Source of the DNA: an uncultured Clostridia bacterium
GTDB taxonomy: Bacteria > Bacillota > Clostridia > Oscillospirales > Ruminococcaceae
Direction of reading: 5' to 3'
NCBI GenBank assembly: GCA_947625615.1
Contig: CANQPB010000011.1
Span: 1-64,000 of the forward strand
DNA length: 64,000 bases
The position numbers and the translations under genes are program-made. The notes under the pieces are model-generated. The model searched no databases. It was not told the DNA's origin and saw nothing but the letters and a program-made list of their open reading frames with translations. This document shows, piece after piece, positions 48,811-58,695 of this stretch. Positions within the stretch are counted from its first letter, which is position 1, and each line of letters opens with the position of its first letter.

Positions 48811-50328
48811 CTATTTAACCAATTTTGCAATAGCACTTTTTACATAGCCCTTTTCGCTGTCGGAAAGCGAGATGCACCATACCGATGCTGCATAAATAAC
48901 AGTATATAATACCGCATACAAGAATATCGAACCGTATATAGAGTGTACAAGATTAAAAATCATTAACACTGTGCCGGCGGCAAAAGGTATTAACCAGCCG
49001 GGAATAAGCTTCAGCATTTCTATATAATGCTCTTTCATGTTGATTTTTACTATTTTTTGGAAGTATAACGTCTGAACAAAAATACAGATAACAACTTCAC
49101 AGCCGAATGTGCCGAGCGCGCTGCCAATCGCTCCAAATCTTTGGGCGAGCGGTATGCTGACAATAAAATTTAAAAAAGCAACGGAAGCATTTATAAGTAT
49201 CTGGATTTTATGTAAATTTTTTGCGCGAGCAATATCCTGCCCGAGCCCTTGACACAGCGATACCGTCACCGGAAGCATAATCAGAACTCCAACATAATAT
49301 GACTGCGTATACTCGGAACCTGACCATCTTTCTATAAACGGCTTGCCGAAAAAGATAAATCCGGACATTATAAAAACTGCGACCTGTGCAAATATTCTTG
49401 ATGTTCTGACAAATAAATCCGAAAGCTGCTTGCTGCTTTCTCTTGCGGCAAGTCTATTGATCTCGGCTATAAATACTCCGGATACCGCACTTGCGATAGT
49501 AATAAAATATGTATTAAATGTGCTTCCGACAGAATAAACTGCAACCTCGTCAGCACCTTTAACTCTTGCCAAAATAAATTTGTCCACCTGCCAATTCAAC
49601 TGATCCATTATCGACTGAATTGCGATAAAACCTGCAAATGCGGCGACAGATTTCAAAAAGACATAATCCGTATGCTTAAGGTCAAATCGCATTTTAAGTC
49701 TGCAAACAGCATACAAGCCGTTAGCAAGAAGCATAAATAACGTAAGCGTCAAATTGATTGCCACAACCGTAATCGACCCAAATCCGCAAAGCAAAAACGG
49801 AATTGTTACCAAAGGTACCAAAATCGTATGCAACAAATCAACAAGTTTACCTATAACGAACTTTTCATGAGCGATTATGCAAGAAGAAAAAACGCCGTTC
49901 AAAGAAGCTGTAAAAACAGTAACCGATAAAATCGATAAAGATTTCTTGAAGATTTCATATTCATTTGGAAGAATTTTGCTTCCGAACAGCATCTCAGCAT
50001 TTGCTGAAATCAAAAACCCTGCAAGCATGCCGACAATACCCAGAGTTAAAAATATCTTCAGGAAAATCCCGTTTATACTCTTGGCATTGTGATCGCCTTT
50101 TTCCTTTGACTGAACATAAAATCTCACATACGCCGCATTCATGCCGCCATTAAGGATGGTAAGATATCCGATAAAAGATGTGCAAAGAGAATATACGCCG
50201 TATTCGCTCTGCCCCAAGGAGTGCAGAATAATCGGAGTATAGATAATCCCGGAAATTATCTTGAATGCTATCGAAAGGTATGAGAGCACTACTCCGGCAG
50301 TCATCTGCTTCTTTCTATCGGAATTCAT
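48811..50328 (-). CDS. Wzx-type polysaccharide flippase (MOP superfamily)
   Basis: 505 residues with about 14 transmembrane helices. It opens AGVVLSYLSIAFKIISGIIYTPIILHSLG and contains YGVYSLCTSFIGYLTILNGG, the typical start of polysaccharide-biosynthesis flippases. It would move the undecaprenyl-linked repeat unit across the membrane for Wzy polymerisation. The start ATG has GGAGGGTATAG. It sits between the pyruvyltransferase-like gene and the SGNH-like gene. One Wzx, one Wzy and one initiating transferase indicate a complete Wzx/Wzy pathway. Confidence 0.92.
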   Translation of the reverse strand: MNSDRKKQMTAGVVLSYLSIAFKIISGIIYTPIILHSLGQSEYGVYSLCTSFIGYLTILNGGMNAAYVRFYVQSKEKGDHNAKSINGIFLKIFLTLGIVGMLAGFLISANAEMLFGSKILPNEYEIFKKSLSILSVTVFTASLNGVFSSCIIAHEKFVIGKLVDLLHTILVPLVTIPFLLCGFGSITVVAINLTLTLFMLLANGLYAVCRLKMRFDLKHTDYVFLKSVAAFAGFIAIQSIMDQLNWQVDKFILARVKGADEVAVYSVGSTFNTYFITIASAVSGVFIAEINRLAARESSKQLSDLFVRTSRIFAQVAVFIMSGFIFFGKPFIERWSGSEYTQSYYVGVLIMLPVTVSLCQGLGQDIARAKNLHKIQILINASVAFLNFIVSIPLAQRFGAIGSALGTFGCEVVICIFVQTLYFQKIVKINMKEHYIEMLKLIPGWLIPFAAGTVLMIFNLVHSIYGSIFLYAVLYTVIYAASVWCISLSDSEKGYVKSAIAKLVK

Positions 50329-50352
50329 CTATACCCTCCTTTTGAGATAAAA

Positions 50353-51480
50353 TTATTCTTCGTGAAAACATTTTTTATAAAACTCCGCTGCCTTTTTGCG
50401 CTCTGCTTTCAAAACCTCCGGCACACCGGAATAATCCACCGTAAACAGCGCGTCACGGACAGCCCCGGCAGTGTCAAATCCGTCCTTAAGCTCGTCAAAA
50501 TGCCTGCCGGAGATTCCAAACTTATTAAAGAGCGTGTCAAGCCTGCTACCCATGCCTTTGATGTCCGAACGCTCAGTCACGACAAACGGCCTGTTAAACA
50601 GGATGGAGAAAACCGACGCGTGGAAGCTGTCCGTCACGACGAGTTTCGCGTTATGTATCCAGTATAGAAACTCATCGGGGCGGGTGTGAATATAATAGTC
50701 GCTGTCAATGTCCATGATGTCTATAACCTGCAATCCGAGGTCATCGGCAAGCGTGCAGATTTTTTCTTTGACCTTCCCATTAAAACCACCCAAGGCATAA
50801 ACAAAAATGTAGTTGTCATTAACGTACTGCGAAGGCTTTTTTAGGATTTTCAACCATTCCGAAGTGTCAATGAGCATGGTCGGGTCAAGCAGTACCGTTG
50901 CGTATTTGCCAGTAAGCTCCTTTATAAGTTCAGCACCGCGTTCCTCGCGGACAGATAAGTATTCAAAGCCTTCGAGACCTTTTTTGTAGGTTTTGAGATA
51001 CTTTTTCGGAAACTCGTCAAAGCCGAAGCTCGGGGCGATAGTCAGGCGCTGGGATGGAGTGGCAAACATCAGGAGGAAGTATTCGAGAGTCTTTATCCCC
51101 CTCTTCATATAGTGCCAAACCTGGTCGCTGCCCGCGACAAAATACTTGACTTCAAATTTCCCTTTGATGTTAGTATAACCGCAATCGGCTCCGATTTTAA
51201 TATATTCATCGGAAAAAGCCTTTATATTTTCTCTTCTCTTACTTAATGCTTCGACATATTTTCTCTTTTCTTTTTCAAAACCATTAGCCTGTAAAATGCG
51301 ATGAACAAGACGTTTTATGAATATCTTAACGCCACGTCTCGGCAAAAGCTGCCGTGAACATGGTAAAGTTTCTACATCAAAACCCATCAATTCAAAGCAC
51401 CTTTGTACCGCATAGTTTTGAAGCTTATTACCAAAATTTACGTTATCATATAATGTTACAATTGCAATTTTTTCTTTCAT
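50353..51480 (-). CDS. Polysaccharide pyruvyltransferase-family protein
   Basis: 375 residues from ATG 51480 (MKEKIAIVTLYDNVNFGNKLQ). The family start with N-x-G-x-x-L-Q, the mid-block AGSDQVWHY and the C-terminal VVTDSFHASVFSILFNRPFVV (H-x-x-x-x-S) mark the CsaB/WcaK pyruvyltransferase family, which adds ketal pyruvate to a sugar from phosphoenolpyruvate. Many capsule members of this branch pair with an FrhB-like protein, as here. The ribosome site is weak (GGTGTGTTAT). It is followed upstream by the largest gap of the operon. Confidence 0.88.
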   Translation of the reverse strand: MKEKIAIVTLYDNVNFGNKLQNYAVQRCFELMGFDVETLPCSRQLLPRRGVKIFIKRLVHRILQANGFEKEKRKYVEALSKRRENIKAFSDEYIKIGADCGYTNIKGKFEVKYFVAGSDQVWHYMKRGIKTLEYFLLMFATPSQRLTIAPSFGFDEFPKKYLKTYKKGLEGFEYLSVREERGAELIKELTGKYATVLLDPTMLIDTSEWLKILKKPSQYVNDNYIFVYALGGFNGKVKEKICTLADDLGLQVIDIMDIDSDYYIHTRPDEFLYWIHNAKLVVTDSFHASVFSILFNRPFVVTERSDIKGMGSRLDTLFNKFGISGRHFDELKDGFDTAGAVRDALFTVDYSGVPEVLKAERKKAAEFYKKCFHEE

Positions 51481-51817
51481 ATAACACACCGTCGCATAAA
51501 AAGTAGACACAAAAATGATGAATTGATCAATATTGCAAATCTATCCGAATAAAAATAGGATTATTTACCTGTCACCAATTCTCTCTGCAAATCTCTATTC
51601 AGCTATATTTATTTATCTACACTATATTTTACCGCGTACGTGCTCTGACATGACCTGCTAACTTAACTATTTCTGTTGAATTTCGCAACAGTATTTAGAT
51701 TTTATCAGACTCATTTTTCATAAAAATAACAAAGCTTTGCTCTCTTGACATCACTTATTTTCTCATATTTGGACCTCATGTTCCCGGCATCTTTGCTATA
51801 TTGACTTACAATCTTTT
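51481..51817. other. 337-nt AT-rich gap inside the capsule operon
   Basis: No gene is seen on either strand. It splits the operon into an upstream (glycosyltransferase/Wzy) and a downstream (modification) half. It could hold a secondary promoter, but I see no convincing -35/-10 pair or terminator. Confidence 0.45.
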
Positions 51818-53017
51818 TTAATTATCAAGAATTTTCTCAAAAAAACTACAAAGTGCCTTTTGGGCAACAGCAAAATTATGCTTTTTTTGAGACATTATTT
51901 TGTTATTAAAAGCCAACTCGGTATTTTTACTAGGGTTTGATGCTAAATACTTTATTTTATCAGCTAGATCATTCGGATCTTTAGGTTTAAATGTTAACGC
52001 ATTGTATCCATTTATAAAATATTCTCGTGTAGCATCATAGTCTGAAATGATGCACGACCTTTCATAATTGCCCGCTTCAATGCAGGGCCGTGGCTGGTGA
52101 GCGGCTGTTGATGGAAAAACAACCGCATCACAAATAGACATATAGGGAGAAATATCCGTTACGTAACCTATCTGTATGACCTTCCCGCACTCTTCCATTT
52201 TTTTTAAGTGCTTTTTTACAGCTATCAAGAAACGAATATATCGAATATGATAAAAGTGGGATAATATGTATTTATTTTCAAAGGCGGCGTCATTTATCTC
52301 CCCGGCAACAATGAACTTATAATTATCCCCCAATTTTTCCGCAGCTTTCAGCAATACATCAAGCCCTTTGATCTGAATAAGTCCCCCCATGAATAAAGAA
52401 CAAAAACAATCTTCCGGAATGCCGTGCTGCTTCCTTACAGAATACTTATCATATGAAAAAATAGAATTGGGCTCCAGGCAATCTGGAATAACGATCTGGA
52501 GAGGTTTTTTCAGATTGATATAGTTCAATTCATGCTTCGCAAGATATGCAACACCGTCAAATCGTTTTTCAAAATTTCTCTTAATAATCCAATTGAAAGG
52601 CGATTTAATAAACGTTTCTCGCACGATGCATATCTTTTTTACTCTCGAAGGCAAATCTTTCGCAATCAAAGCGGTAACGGAAGTGTTGAAAATTACGGCA
52701 TCCGGCTTGAGGTTCATTAGTTCTGATACAAGTTCTTTATTTTTACGAAAGCGAAATAACGTTGCCCAAAAATATCGAGTAAAATATCCGGGCATACCTG
52801 AATATAGATTCAGAGACGGAATAGGCGTCTTTGTCTCATATGTCTCAATATTGTTCGCATCTGCAATATTGCGGATCTTATCACTTCCAGAGGGGACACA
52901 GAGAACGACTCTATAATTGTTCTTCAACATGATGGCAATATCTATCAGACTCTTTGTACCACCTCCCATTGAAGAGACATGGTGCAGGACCAGGACTTTT
53001 TTCATTTTCTCTGACAT
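51818..53017 (-). CDS. Glycosyltransferase family 4
   Basis: A 399-residue GT-B enzyme: an N-terminal acceptor domain with the loop HHVSSMGGGTKSLIDIA, and a C-terminal donor domain with LFMGGLIQIKGLDVLLKA and the E-x7-E-like region FPSTAAHQPRPCIEAGNYERSC. It adds one sugar to the lipid-linked repeat unit at the inner membrane face. Start ATG 53017 has CTTGAGGTGATCAT. It follows another glycosyltransferase by about 50 nt. Donor and linkage cannot be read from the sequence. Confidence 0.88.
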   Translation of the reverse strand: MSEKMKKVLVLHHVSSMGGGTKSLIDIAIMLKNNYRVVLCVPSGSDKIRNIADANNIETYETKTPIPSLNLYSGMPGYFTRYFWATLFRFRKNKELVSELMNLKPDAVIFNTSVTALIAKDLPSRVKKICIVRETFIKSPFNWIIKRNFEKRFDGVAYLAKHELNYINLKKPLQIVIPDCLEPNSIFSYDKYSVRKQHGIPEDCFCSLFMGGLIQIKGLDVLLKAAEKLGDNYKFIVAGEINDAAFENKYILSHFYHIRYIRFLIAVKKHLKKMEECGKVIQIGYVTDISPYMSICDAVVFPSTAAHQPRPCIEAGNYERSCIISDYDATREYFINGYNALTFKPKDPNDLADKIKYLASNPSKNTELAFNNKIMSQKKHNFAVAQKALCSFFEKILDN

Positions 53018-53065
53018 ATGATCACCTCAAGACAAGATCCTTCATTCTTTCTATTGTGTATATCT

Positions 53066-54214
53066 TCACATAACAACCTCGTTTTTTAAGAGATCACCCA
53101 ATTCCCTTACAAATTTGGCATCCAGCTCGGCAATCGCCGCTCGGCTATCATACGCATTATCCATATCAATTTCAACGATAGCTTTCGCAAAGTCCTCTGC
53201 GGAATCCGATGATGTATAATAAATCATGTCCCCAATTTCACTGCTTCTAATGGCTGTAAGATCAACAGAAACAACTCGTAATCCATTCGACATATACGAC
53301 AGTATCTTAGAAGGAAAAGCAGATTCATTGTACGTTGCATTTAAATCCTGGGAACATAGGCCGATGTCACATTTTTGAAGGTATCTATTATATTTCTCTC
53401 CACGTAAAACGCCATCGTATGAGATTTTGCACGCATTCACCTCGTTTGCTCTCTGAATGTCCCTTTTCAATTCCTCTATGTCATCTTTTTCTCCATAGCC
53501 AATTATATTAATGTGATAATTAGAAGATAGATGTGCAGCAATTTCGACAGCCTTTTTAGATCCTTTGTTTGAGTTAATAACTCCCGAATAGACGACGTGT
53601 ATCAACCTGTCCGTATATTTATTTTCAAATCTCGGAATAGAACGATACGTGCCATGTAAAACGATGGACTTTTTCCCAGTACGATTAATTTTTGCGTCTA
53701 ATAGCTTTGTAGATACAAGTAACATATCTGCATCATTGAATAATTTACGTTCCATCTTGCATTTTAATTTTCCCAAAGGGATTACATATTGATATAATTC
53801 GGATGCGAAATAAAGAATTTTCACGTCTTTTTTATCAAACATTCGAAAAAGTATCAAAGGCTCATATAAAACAGGGCTATCCCAGAAAAATATCACCTCA
53901 TTCTTCTTTGATTTCTTCAGCAGATAATAGACAAGCCATAATCTTGACTTGCATTTTGATAAAAGCCTGAGGCTCTTGCTTTTATACCCATTGGAAGCAC
54001 ATTGGGTCAAGACAACCCCATTACGAATAGTTTCGGTTCGTTTGGGAAACTTTCCGTCTGTTTTTCTGGTCTCTGCAGGTGAAATAATTTCTACAGGTAT
54101 GTTAAGTTTATATAACGAGTCAGCAATATAATCAATAACCGTCGCTGTAGATGGGGAGAACACGCGGTCCTGGTTTTTGTATTTTTCAATGTCATAGAAA
54201 GCTACAAGCTTCAT
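53066..54214 (-). CDS. Glycosyltransferase (GT4-like)
   Basis: A 382-residue GT-B-type protein. The N-terminal half is divergent (MKLVAFYDIEKYKNQDRVFS). The C-terminal half has VVYSGVINSNKGSKKAVEIAAHL, INIIGYGEKDDIEEL, CDIGLCSQDLNATYNESAFPSKILSYMSNG and VVSVDL, the donor-binding pattern of GT1/GT4 enzymes. It builds the polysaccharide repeat with its neighbour. AAGGAGATGATGTATA precedes the start. The specific sugar is unknown. Confidence 0.82.
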   Translation of the reverse strand: MKLVAFYDIEKYKNQDRVFSPSTATVIDYIADSLYKLNIPVEIISPAETRKTDGKFPKRTETIRNGVVLTQCASNGYKSKSLRLLSKCKSRLWLVYYLLKKSKKNEVIFFWDSPVLYEPLILFRMFDKKDVKILYFASELYQYVIPLGKLKCKMERKLFNDADMLLVSTKLLDAKINRTGKKSIVLHGTYRSIPRFENKYTDRLIHVVYSGVINSNKGSKKAVEIAAHLSSNYHINIIGYGEKDDIEELKRDIQRANEVNACKISYDGVLRGEKYNRYLQKCDIGLCSQDLNATYNESAFPSKILSYMSNGLRVVSVDLTAIRSSEIGDMIYYTSSDSAEDFAKAIVEIDMDNAYDSRAAIAELDAKFVRELGDLLKNEVVM

Positions 54215-54246
54215 TATACATCATCTCCTTGACATGAAATAACTTA

Positions 54247-55488
54247 TTATGATAGATGATATTCCAAATAATCAATAAATAGAAGAACGATAAAAACCGC
54301 CATTCCTATTTCTTTCGAAGATAACACCGGATTGAGGAATATTAGCATTAGCATTGCCAACAACATCAATTTGATTATCCTTTTATTTCGGGCTTCAAGT
54401 TCGGAATAATATGGGTTAATTCCACATTTGATTGTCCAAAGGATTATTAATAAAAACAAAATCCCAAATAAACCCATACTCCCCATTAAATCCAAAATTT
54501 CGGAGTGACCACCTATATTTGAATTAAACCATCCTCCGATTAGTGGATTATCAAGAAATAATATCCAGCTTTTCCTGTAGACTTCCTGTCGTAAATAAAC
54601 ATCAGAAAATGTAGAGGTTGAGTTCATTTTCGTAACATAATATATTTCTTGTATTCTTCTCTGTAGCGTTTCTTGATTTCGAGTTGTTGATATGAGCCAT
54701 ATAAAAACATTATCAAGATTTAACGCAGCAAATGAAAAAATGACAATAATACCTAAAATAAACAGTATTTTCTTTTTGATATCCATTTTTTCAAAAGCTA
54801 CTAAAACTGTCATTATTCCCAGGATCAATATTAAAATGAGATACTGAGAACAAAACACACATATATAAGACAAGAGCATTGGAATAGCTAAAATTCTCCT
54901 CTTAGTCTGTTTATATAAACATATCAATAGTGGTGTAACAAACAAAGATATGTAACAGAATCCGAATCCCCCTATATTTTCACTCCTATACTTATATGCC
55001 AAAGTTGCTTCAATATCTGATGTTGCAAGATACCTGGATGGAATACTATATTTTATATTTCCAATAATCGTAGTGATACATGTAATTGAATACACAATTA
55101 AGAATATTCTAAGAAGTATTTTCAAATTATCATGATTATATACACTTTTATTGGGAAACAATTCTAAACTAAAAAATACCGGAAACCAAAACTCATACAA
55201 TAAAAGCATTTTATTTATTAATGTTGTATAATGCATCCACTGTGTTTTGTAAATTAAATAGTCGAACAATGTAATCAATGCAATGGTAGCAATAGTGTAT
55301 ATTGATATTGTTTTTTTAAACAATATCCCAATAAAATAACAAGAAAAGCTTGCAAAAATAATAATATTAAATACTTTGCCCTGCGCTTGCAAAACAGGTA
55401 AAAACATTGCTAAAATATATAAAACAATTGATACATATATTAAGCTTGCTACCTTATTTTTTTTAAATGCCTTCAATGGATCACCCAC
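54247..55488 (-). CDS. Wzy-type O-antigen/capsule polymerase
   Basis: 413 residues, strongly hydrophobic with about 11-12 transmembrane helices. Its large periplasmic loop contains LISTTRNQETLQRRIQEIYY and the Wzy_C/O-antigen-ligase-like pattern WILFLDNPLIGGWFNSNIGGHSEILD. It polymerises flipped repeat units. It starts with GTG right after the Stealth stop; a TTG four codons on, behind GGTGGGTGAT, is an alternative. It is very AT-rich, as usual for wzy genes. Confidence 0.85.
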   Translation of the reverse strand: MGDPLKAFKKNKVASLIYVSIVLYILAMFLPVLQAQGKVFNIIIFASFSCYFIGILFKKTISIYTIATIALITLFDYLIYKTQWMHYTTLINKMLLLYEFWFPVFFSLELFPNKSVYNHDNLKILLRIFLIVYSITCITTIIGNIKYSIPSRYLATSDIEATLAYKYRSENIGGFGFCYISLFVTPLLICLYKQTKRRILAIPMLLSYICVFCSQYLILILILGIMTVLVAFEKMDIKKKILFILGIIVIFSFAALNLDNVFIWLISTTRNQETLQRRIQEIYYVTKMNSTSTFSDVYLRQEVYRKSWILFLDNPLIGGWFNSNIGGHSEILDLMGSMGLFGILFLLIILWTIKCGINPYYSELEARNKRIIKLMLLAMLMLIFLNPVLSSKEIGMAVFIVLLFIDYLEYHLS

Positions 55489-56487
55489 CTATATCTCAAA
55501 TGATGATTTTTCATGCAATATACTATCAAAAGCTCGATTTAATAGTTTAACGCGATTTGTAAATTCTCTTTGGCTCATTTTCGTATCATTAAGACACATC
55601 ATTTTAGTTTTTTGATTTTTAATGCAATCAACTGCAGCATCTATATTATATGCCGGAATATTTCTCCCAACTTTTGTAGAACGAGGATAAAAATTACCGC
55701 TTGCAATCTGCCATTCCTTAAAAACCCACTGATTCACATCAGTCATTTCTCTGTACTTATGGAGGCAGGTTTCGTTCAGAATGTCGTAATACTTATCCCA
55801 AACCTCATTAAAAGTTGACTTACAAAATGACGTGGGGAGATGCTGCTGAAGCATTCCGGGAAAACGAGGGCATGAAAGCAGAATTAAATTTCTTAGGATA
55901 TTGATTCCGTACTTCATGTTAAACCATCCACTGATATTCTTTTTAATAACTTCACGCATTCTAAATTCATGATTTATTACGCCAATATCACGGAATGGCG
56001 CCATGATCACCATATCTTCCATATTATAGCAATGCACGTTCAATATTGCAGAGTCGCAGGGTTTTCCTTCCCTAAAAAAATCATTTTCTGTAGTAGGCTT
56101 AATGATGAACATATCATCGTTGAAATATACAAAGAGGTCTGAAAGTCCTTCTATTCTGTGCAAGTTCAGTTCAATTGTATGGCTGCTAAAAGTTGGCAGA
56201 TATTGTTCGGGTATGTAATCTCTGTGATTTACTATGTTAAGCCTTGGATTCTCCGTGTTCAACCATTTGGGGAGATGTCCCCATGTAACAAAATGGATAG
56301 TACGTACCCATGGGCAGAACTTTTCAACCCCTCTGAACCAATACTGAAGATTATTCCAGTCGCGATACCTATGTTCGCTGTCATCCTCTTCTTTAGTCAG
56401 AACGCCTTTATATTCATTTTTTTCTTTTTTCCATTCAGGGTCGTTCCCATCGACCCAAATGATCACGAAATCAATGTCGCTCTGCAT
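55489..56487 (-). CDS. Stealth-family capsular polysaccharide phosphotransferase
   Basis: 332 residues with the Stealth conserved regions: CR1 DFVIIWVDGNDPEWKKEK, CR2 RYRDWNNLQYWFRGVEKF with IHFVTWGHLPKWLN, CR3 HRIEGLSDLFVYFNDDMFI and a C-terminal region with WQIASGNFYPR. Stealth enzymes join sugars through phosphodiesters (hexose-1-phosphate transfer) and relate to eukaryotic GlcNAc-1-phosphotransferase. Its presence predicts phosphodiester links in the polymer. It overlaps the acyltransferase-3 gene by 17 nt. Confidence 0.92.
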   Translation of the reverse strand: MQSDIDFVIIWVDGNDPEWKKEKNEYKGVLTKEEDDSEHRYRDWNNLQYWFRGVEKFCPWVRTIHFVTWGHLPKWLNTENPRLNIVNHRDYIPEQYLPTFSSHTIELNLHRIEGLSDLFVYFNDDMFIIKPTTENDFFREGKPCDSAILNVHCYNMEDMVIMAPFRDIGVINHEFRMREVIKKNISGWFNMKYGINILRNLILLSCPRFPGMLQQHLPTSFCKSTFNEVWDKYYDILNETCLHKYREMTDVNQWVFKEWQIASGNFYPRSTKVGRNIPAYNIDAAVDCIKNQKTKMMCLNDTKMSQREFTNRVKLLNRAFDSILHEKSSFEI

Positions 56488-57562
56488 TGCCAGCCATCCT
56501 TGTCTTATTCAATAATCTGTTTTCAATTTTTTTCGTAAGGCTTCCTACTATATATCTGTGGGACAATACCGCCAAAACGCCAATTACTATAAAGGAAGCT
56601 ATAAACGTAATTGCAAATTGCCTTACCGAGGTAAACTCGCGGCAAATATTGTTTATAATAAAATTGATCACTACCATGTGATAAAGGTAAAAACTATAAG
56701 AATAATCTTGTTTTAATCTTTTTTTGAAAGAAAATCCGATTCCCGTCAGCATTAAAAGCATTATCAGAGTTGTGATCAGATTATAACGTATCCCACTGAA
56801 TATTTTCACGAGTGAACTCGGCGTAAGATATTCCCAAATCAGGTACGCTGCCGCAAAAATCCACTTCCATTTTACGAGGATAGGTATTAACGTATTTCGA
56901 TTGTAATATACACACATTCCGATAAGGAATATCCACAGAAAAGAGACCAGATTGCACTGCAATAATTTATATACAATCTCGGGATAAAGCCCTTTTCCCT
57001 TTTCAAGCGCCCAGTCAAGAATCATTCCAAATGCAATTACAACACTCCATGCTTTTATTCCCTTTCTCTTCAGCCACTTTGCAAGGAAAATGGCAGCTAT
57101 GTAAAACTGTATATCAACAGTAATAGTCCATAATGCCCCGTTCGGCACACCAACGCCGTAATCTCTTAGCCATTCATCGGTATAAAATTGGAAAACAGTC
57201 ATTTGTGTACCAATATACACTGCTATATCTTTACAGCTGTACCCCCCCCCGCGTGAAATTAAGATGAGCGCAAGGTTAAGAAGTACATCCGCCCAAAGTT
57301 CTGGGAAAATTCTGATTGCGCGCCGTTTAAGAAATTCGCTTGTTTTATATCGTTCAAGAGATTTTGCTATAAAGAGCCCACTCAGGAAAAAGAATACAGG
57401 AACTCCTCTCACAAAATATGCAACGCCATGAAGCAAATCACTATCAAATGAAAAATGAGTAATAAAATGTCCAAGAAAGACTGTAAAGGCGCAGATCAGC
57501 CTTATTATGTCAAAACAGTTATCATTTATGTTGACCTTAGCTGCGTTATCGTCCACGTTCAT
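56471..57562 (-). CDS. Acyltransferase-3 family O-acyltransferase
   Basis: 363 residues from ATG 57562, overlapping the epimerase stop (ATGA); the track GTG lies three codons earlier. About 10 membrane helices; motifs NCFDIIRLICAFTVFLGHFI (catalytic histidine), RGVPVFFFLSGLFIAKSLERY, the basic RRAIRIFPELWA and GALWTITVDIQFY are typical of AT3/OafA proteins. It moves an acetyl or similar group onto the growing glycan. It is a second acylation system besides the MBOAT and the hexapeptide acetyltransferase. Confidence 0.9.
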   Translation of the reverse strand: MNVDDNAAKVNINDNCFDIIRLICAFTVFLGHFITHFSFDSDLLHGVAYFVRGVPVFFFLSGLFIAKSLERYKTSEFLKRRAIRIFPELWADVLLNLALILISRGGGYSCKDIAVYIGTQMTVFQFYTDEWLRDYGVGVPNGALWTITVDIQFYIAAIFLAKWLKRKGIKAWSVVIAFGMILDWALEKGKGLYPEIVYKLLQCNLVSFLWIFLIGMCVYYNRNTLIPILVKWKWIFAAAYLIWEYLTPSSLVKIFSGIRYNLITTLIMLLMLTGIGFSFKKRLKQDYSYSFYLYHMVVINFIINNICREFTSVRQFAITFIASFIVIGVLAVLSHRYIVGSLTKKIENRLLNKTRMAGNAERH

Positions 57563-58683
57563 TTCCTCCACACCATCTTATTAACAACGCCTGTATAGCT
57601 CTGAATAATTTTAACAACCTTAGTGCTCACATTAACATCTGTATACGCCGGAACCTCAATACCAAAATCGCCGTTTCTGTTCATCTTTACGGCAAGATCG
57701 ACGGCTTGAAGCACCCTGTCGCCGGTTATAGAGCCTATGATAAATACTCCTTTGTCTAAAGCCTCCGGACGTTCTGTAGATGTCCTTATAGATACAGCCG
57801 GGAATTTGAAATACGCGCTTTCCTCTGGCAATGTTCCGCTGTCGGAAACCACGCAGAATGCATTTTTCTGAAGCTTGTTATAGTCAAAGAATCCAAGCGG
57901 TTTATGCTGCATAACTCTTTTGTCAAACTCAAATCCACGAGCCTCGATGTACTTTTTTGAACGCGGGTGACAGCTGTAAAGTATCGGCATGTCATACTTT
58001 TTTGCCATTTCATTCACAGCATTCATCAGGCTGAAAAAGTTGCTTTCAATATCGATATTCTCTTCGCGGTGAGCGGAAAGAAGTATATATATTCCCTTTT
58101 CAAGTCCTAACTGTTCAAGCACGTTGCTGCTATCTATTCTTTCCTCGTATTCGCTGAGTACTTCCGCCATCGGCGAGCCTACAACATAGGTATACTCTGG
58201 CTTGACACCCGTATCAAGAATATACCGTCTTGCGTGTTCCGAATAGCAAAGGTTCACATCGCTCGTCACATCGACAATACGTCTGATAACCTCTTCGGGA
58301 AGATTTTCGTCCTTGCAACGGTTGCCTGCTTCCATATGAAATACCGGTATTTTAAGCCTTTTTGCAGAAATAACGCACAGACAAGAATTTGTATCTCCCA
58401 AAACTATGATTGCATCGGGCTTGACCTCGGACATCAGCTCATACGATTTTGAAATAACATTGCCCATCGTCTGGCCGAGATTGTCGCCTACAACTCCAAG
58501 ATAATAATCAGGTTCTCTGAGCCCCAGATCTTCAAAGAAAACTTTGTTCAACTCATAATCATAGTTCTGCCCTGTATGCACCAAAACATGGTTAAAGTAT
58601 TTGTCGGCTTTTTTGATTATTGCCGACATTTTTATTATCTCGGGACGAGTGCCGACTATCGTCATAAGTTTAAGCTTGCTCAT
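57559..58683 (-). CDS. UDP-N-acetylhexosamine 2-epimerase (WecB/CapG/WbvD type)
   Basis: 374 residues of the non-hydrolysing 2-epimerase family: TIVGTRPEIIKMSAI, VHTGQNYDYELN, IIVLGDTNSC, VFHMEAGNRC and LSAHREENID. It follows a 4,6-dehydratase and an RmlD-like reductase, so it most likely inverts C2 of a UDP-6-deoxy-L-hexosamine in the last step towards UDP-L-FucNAc or UDP-L-QuiNAc, rather than making UDP-ManNAc. It is translationally coupled to the downstream acyltransferase. Confidence 0.9.
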   Translation of the reverse strand: MSKLKLMTIVGTRPEIIKMSAIIKKADKYFNHVLVHTGQNYDYELNKVFFEDLGLREPDYYLGVVGDNLGQTMGNVISKSYELMSEVKPDAIIVLGDTNSCLCVISAKRLKIPVFHMEAGNRCKDENLPEEVIRRIVDVTSDVNLCYSEHARRYILDTGVKPEYTYVVGSPMAEVLSEYEERIDSSNVLEQLGLEKGIYILLSAHREENIDIESNFFSLMNAVNEMAKKYDMPILYSCHPRSKKYIEARGFEFDKRVMQHKPLGFFDYNKLQKNAFCVVSDSGTLPEESAYFKFPAVSIRTSTERPEALDKGVFIIGSITGDRVLQAVDLAVKMNRNGDFGIEVPAYTDVNVSTKVVKIIQSYTGVVNKMVWRK

Positions 58684-58695
58684 ATTAAATATCCT

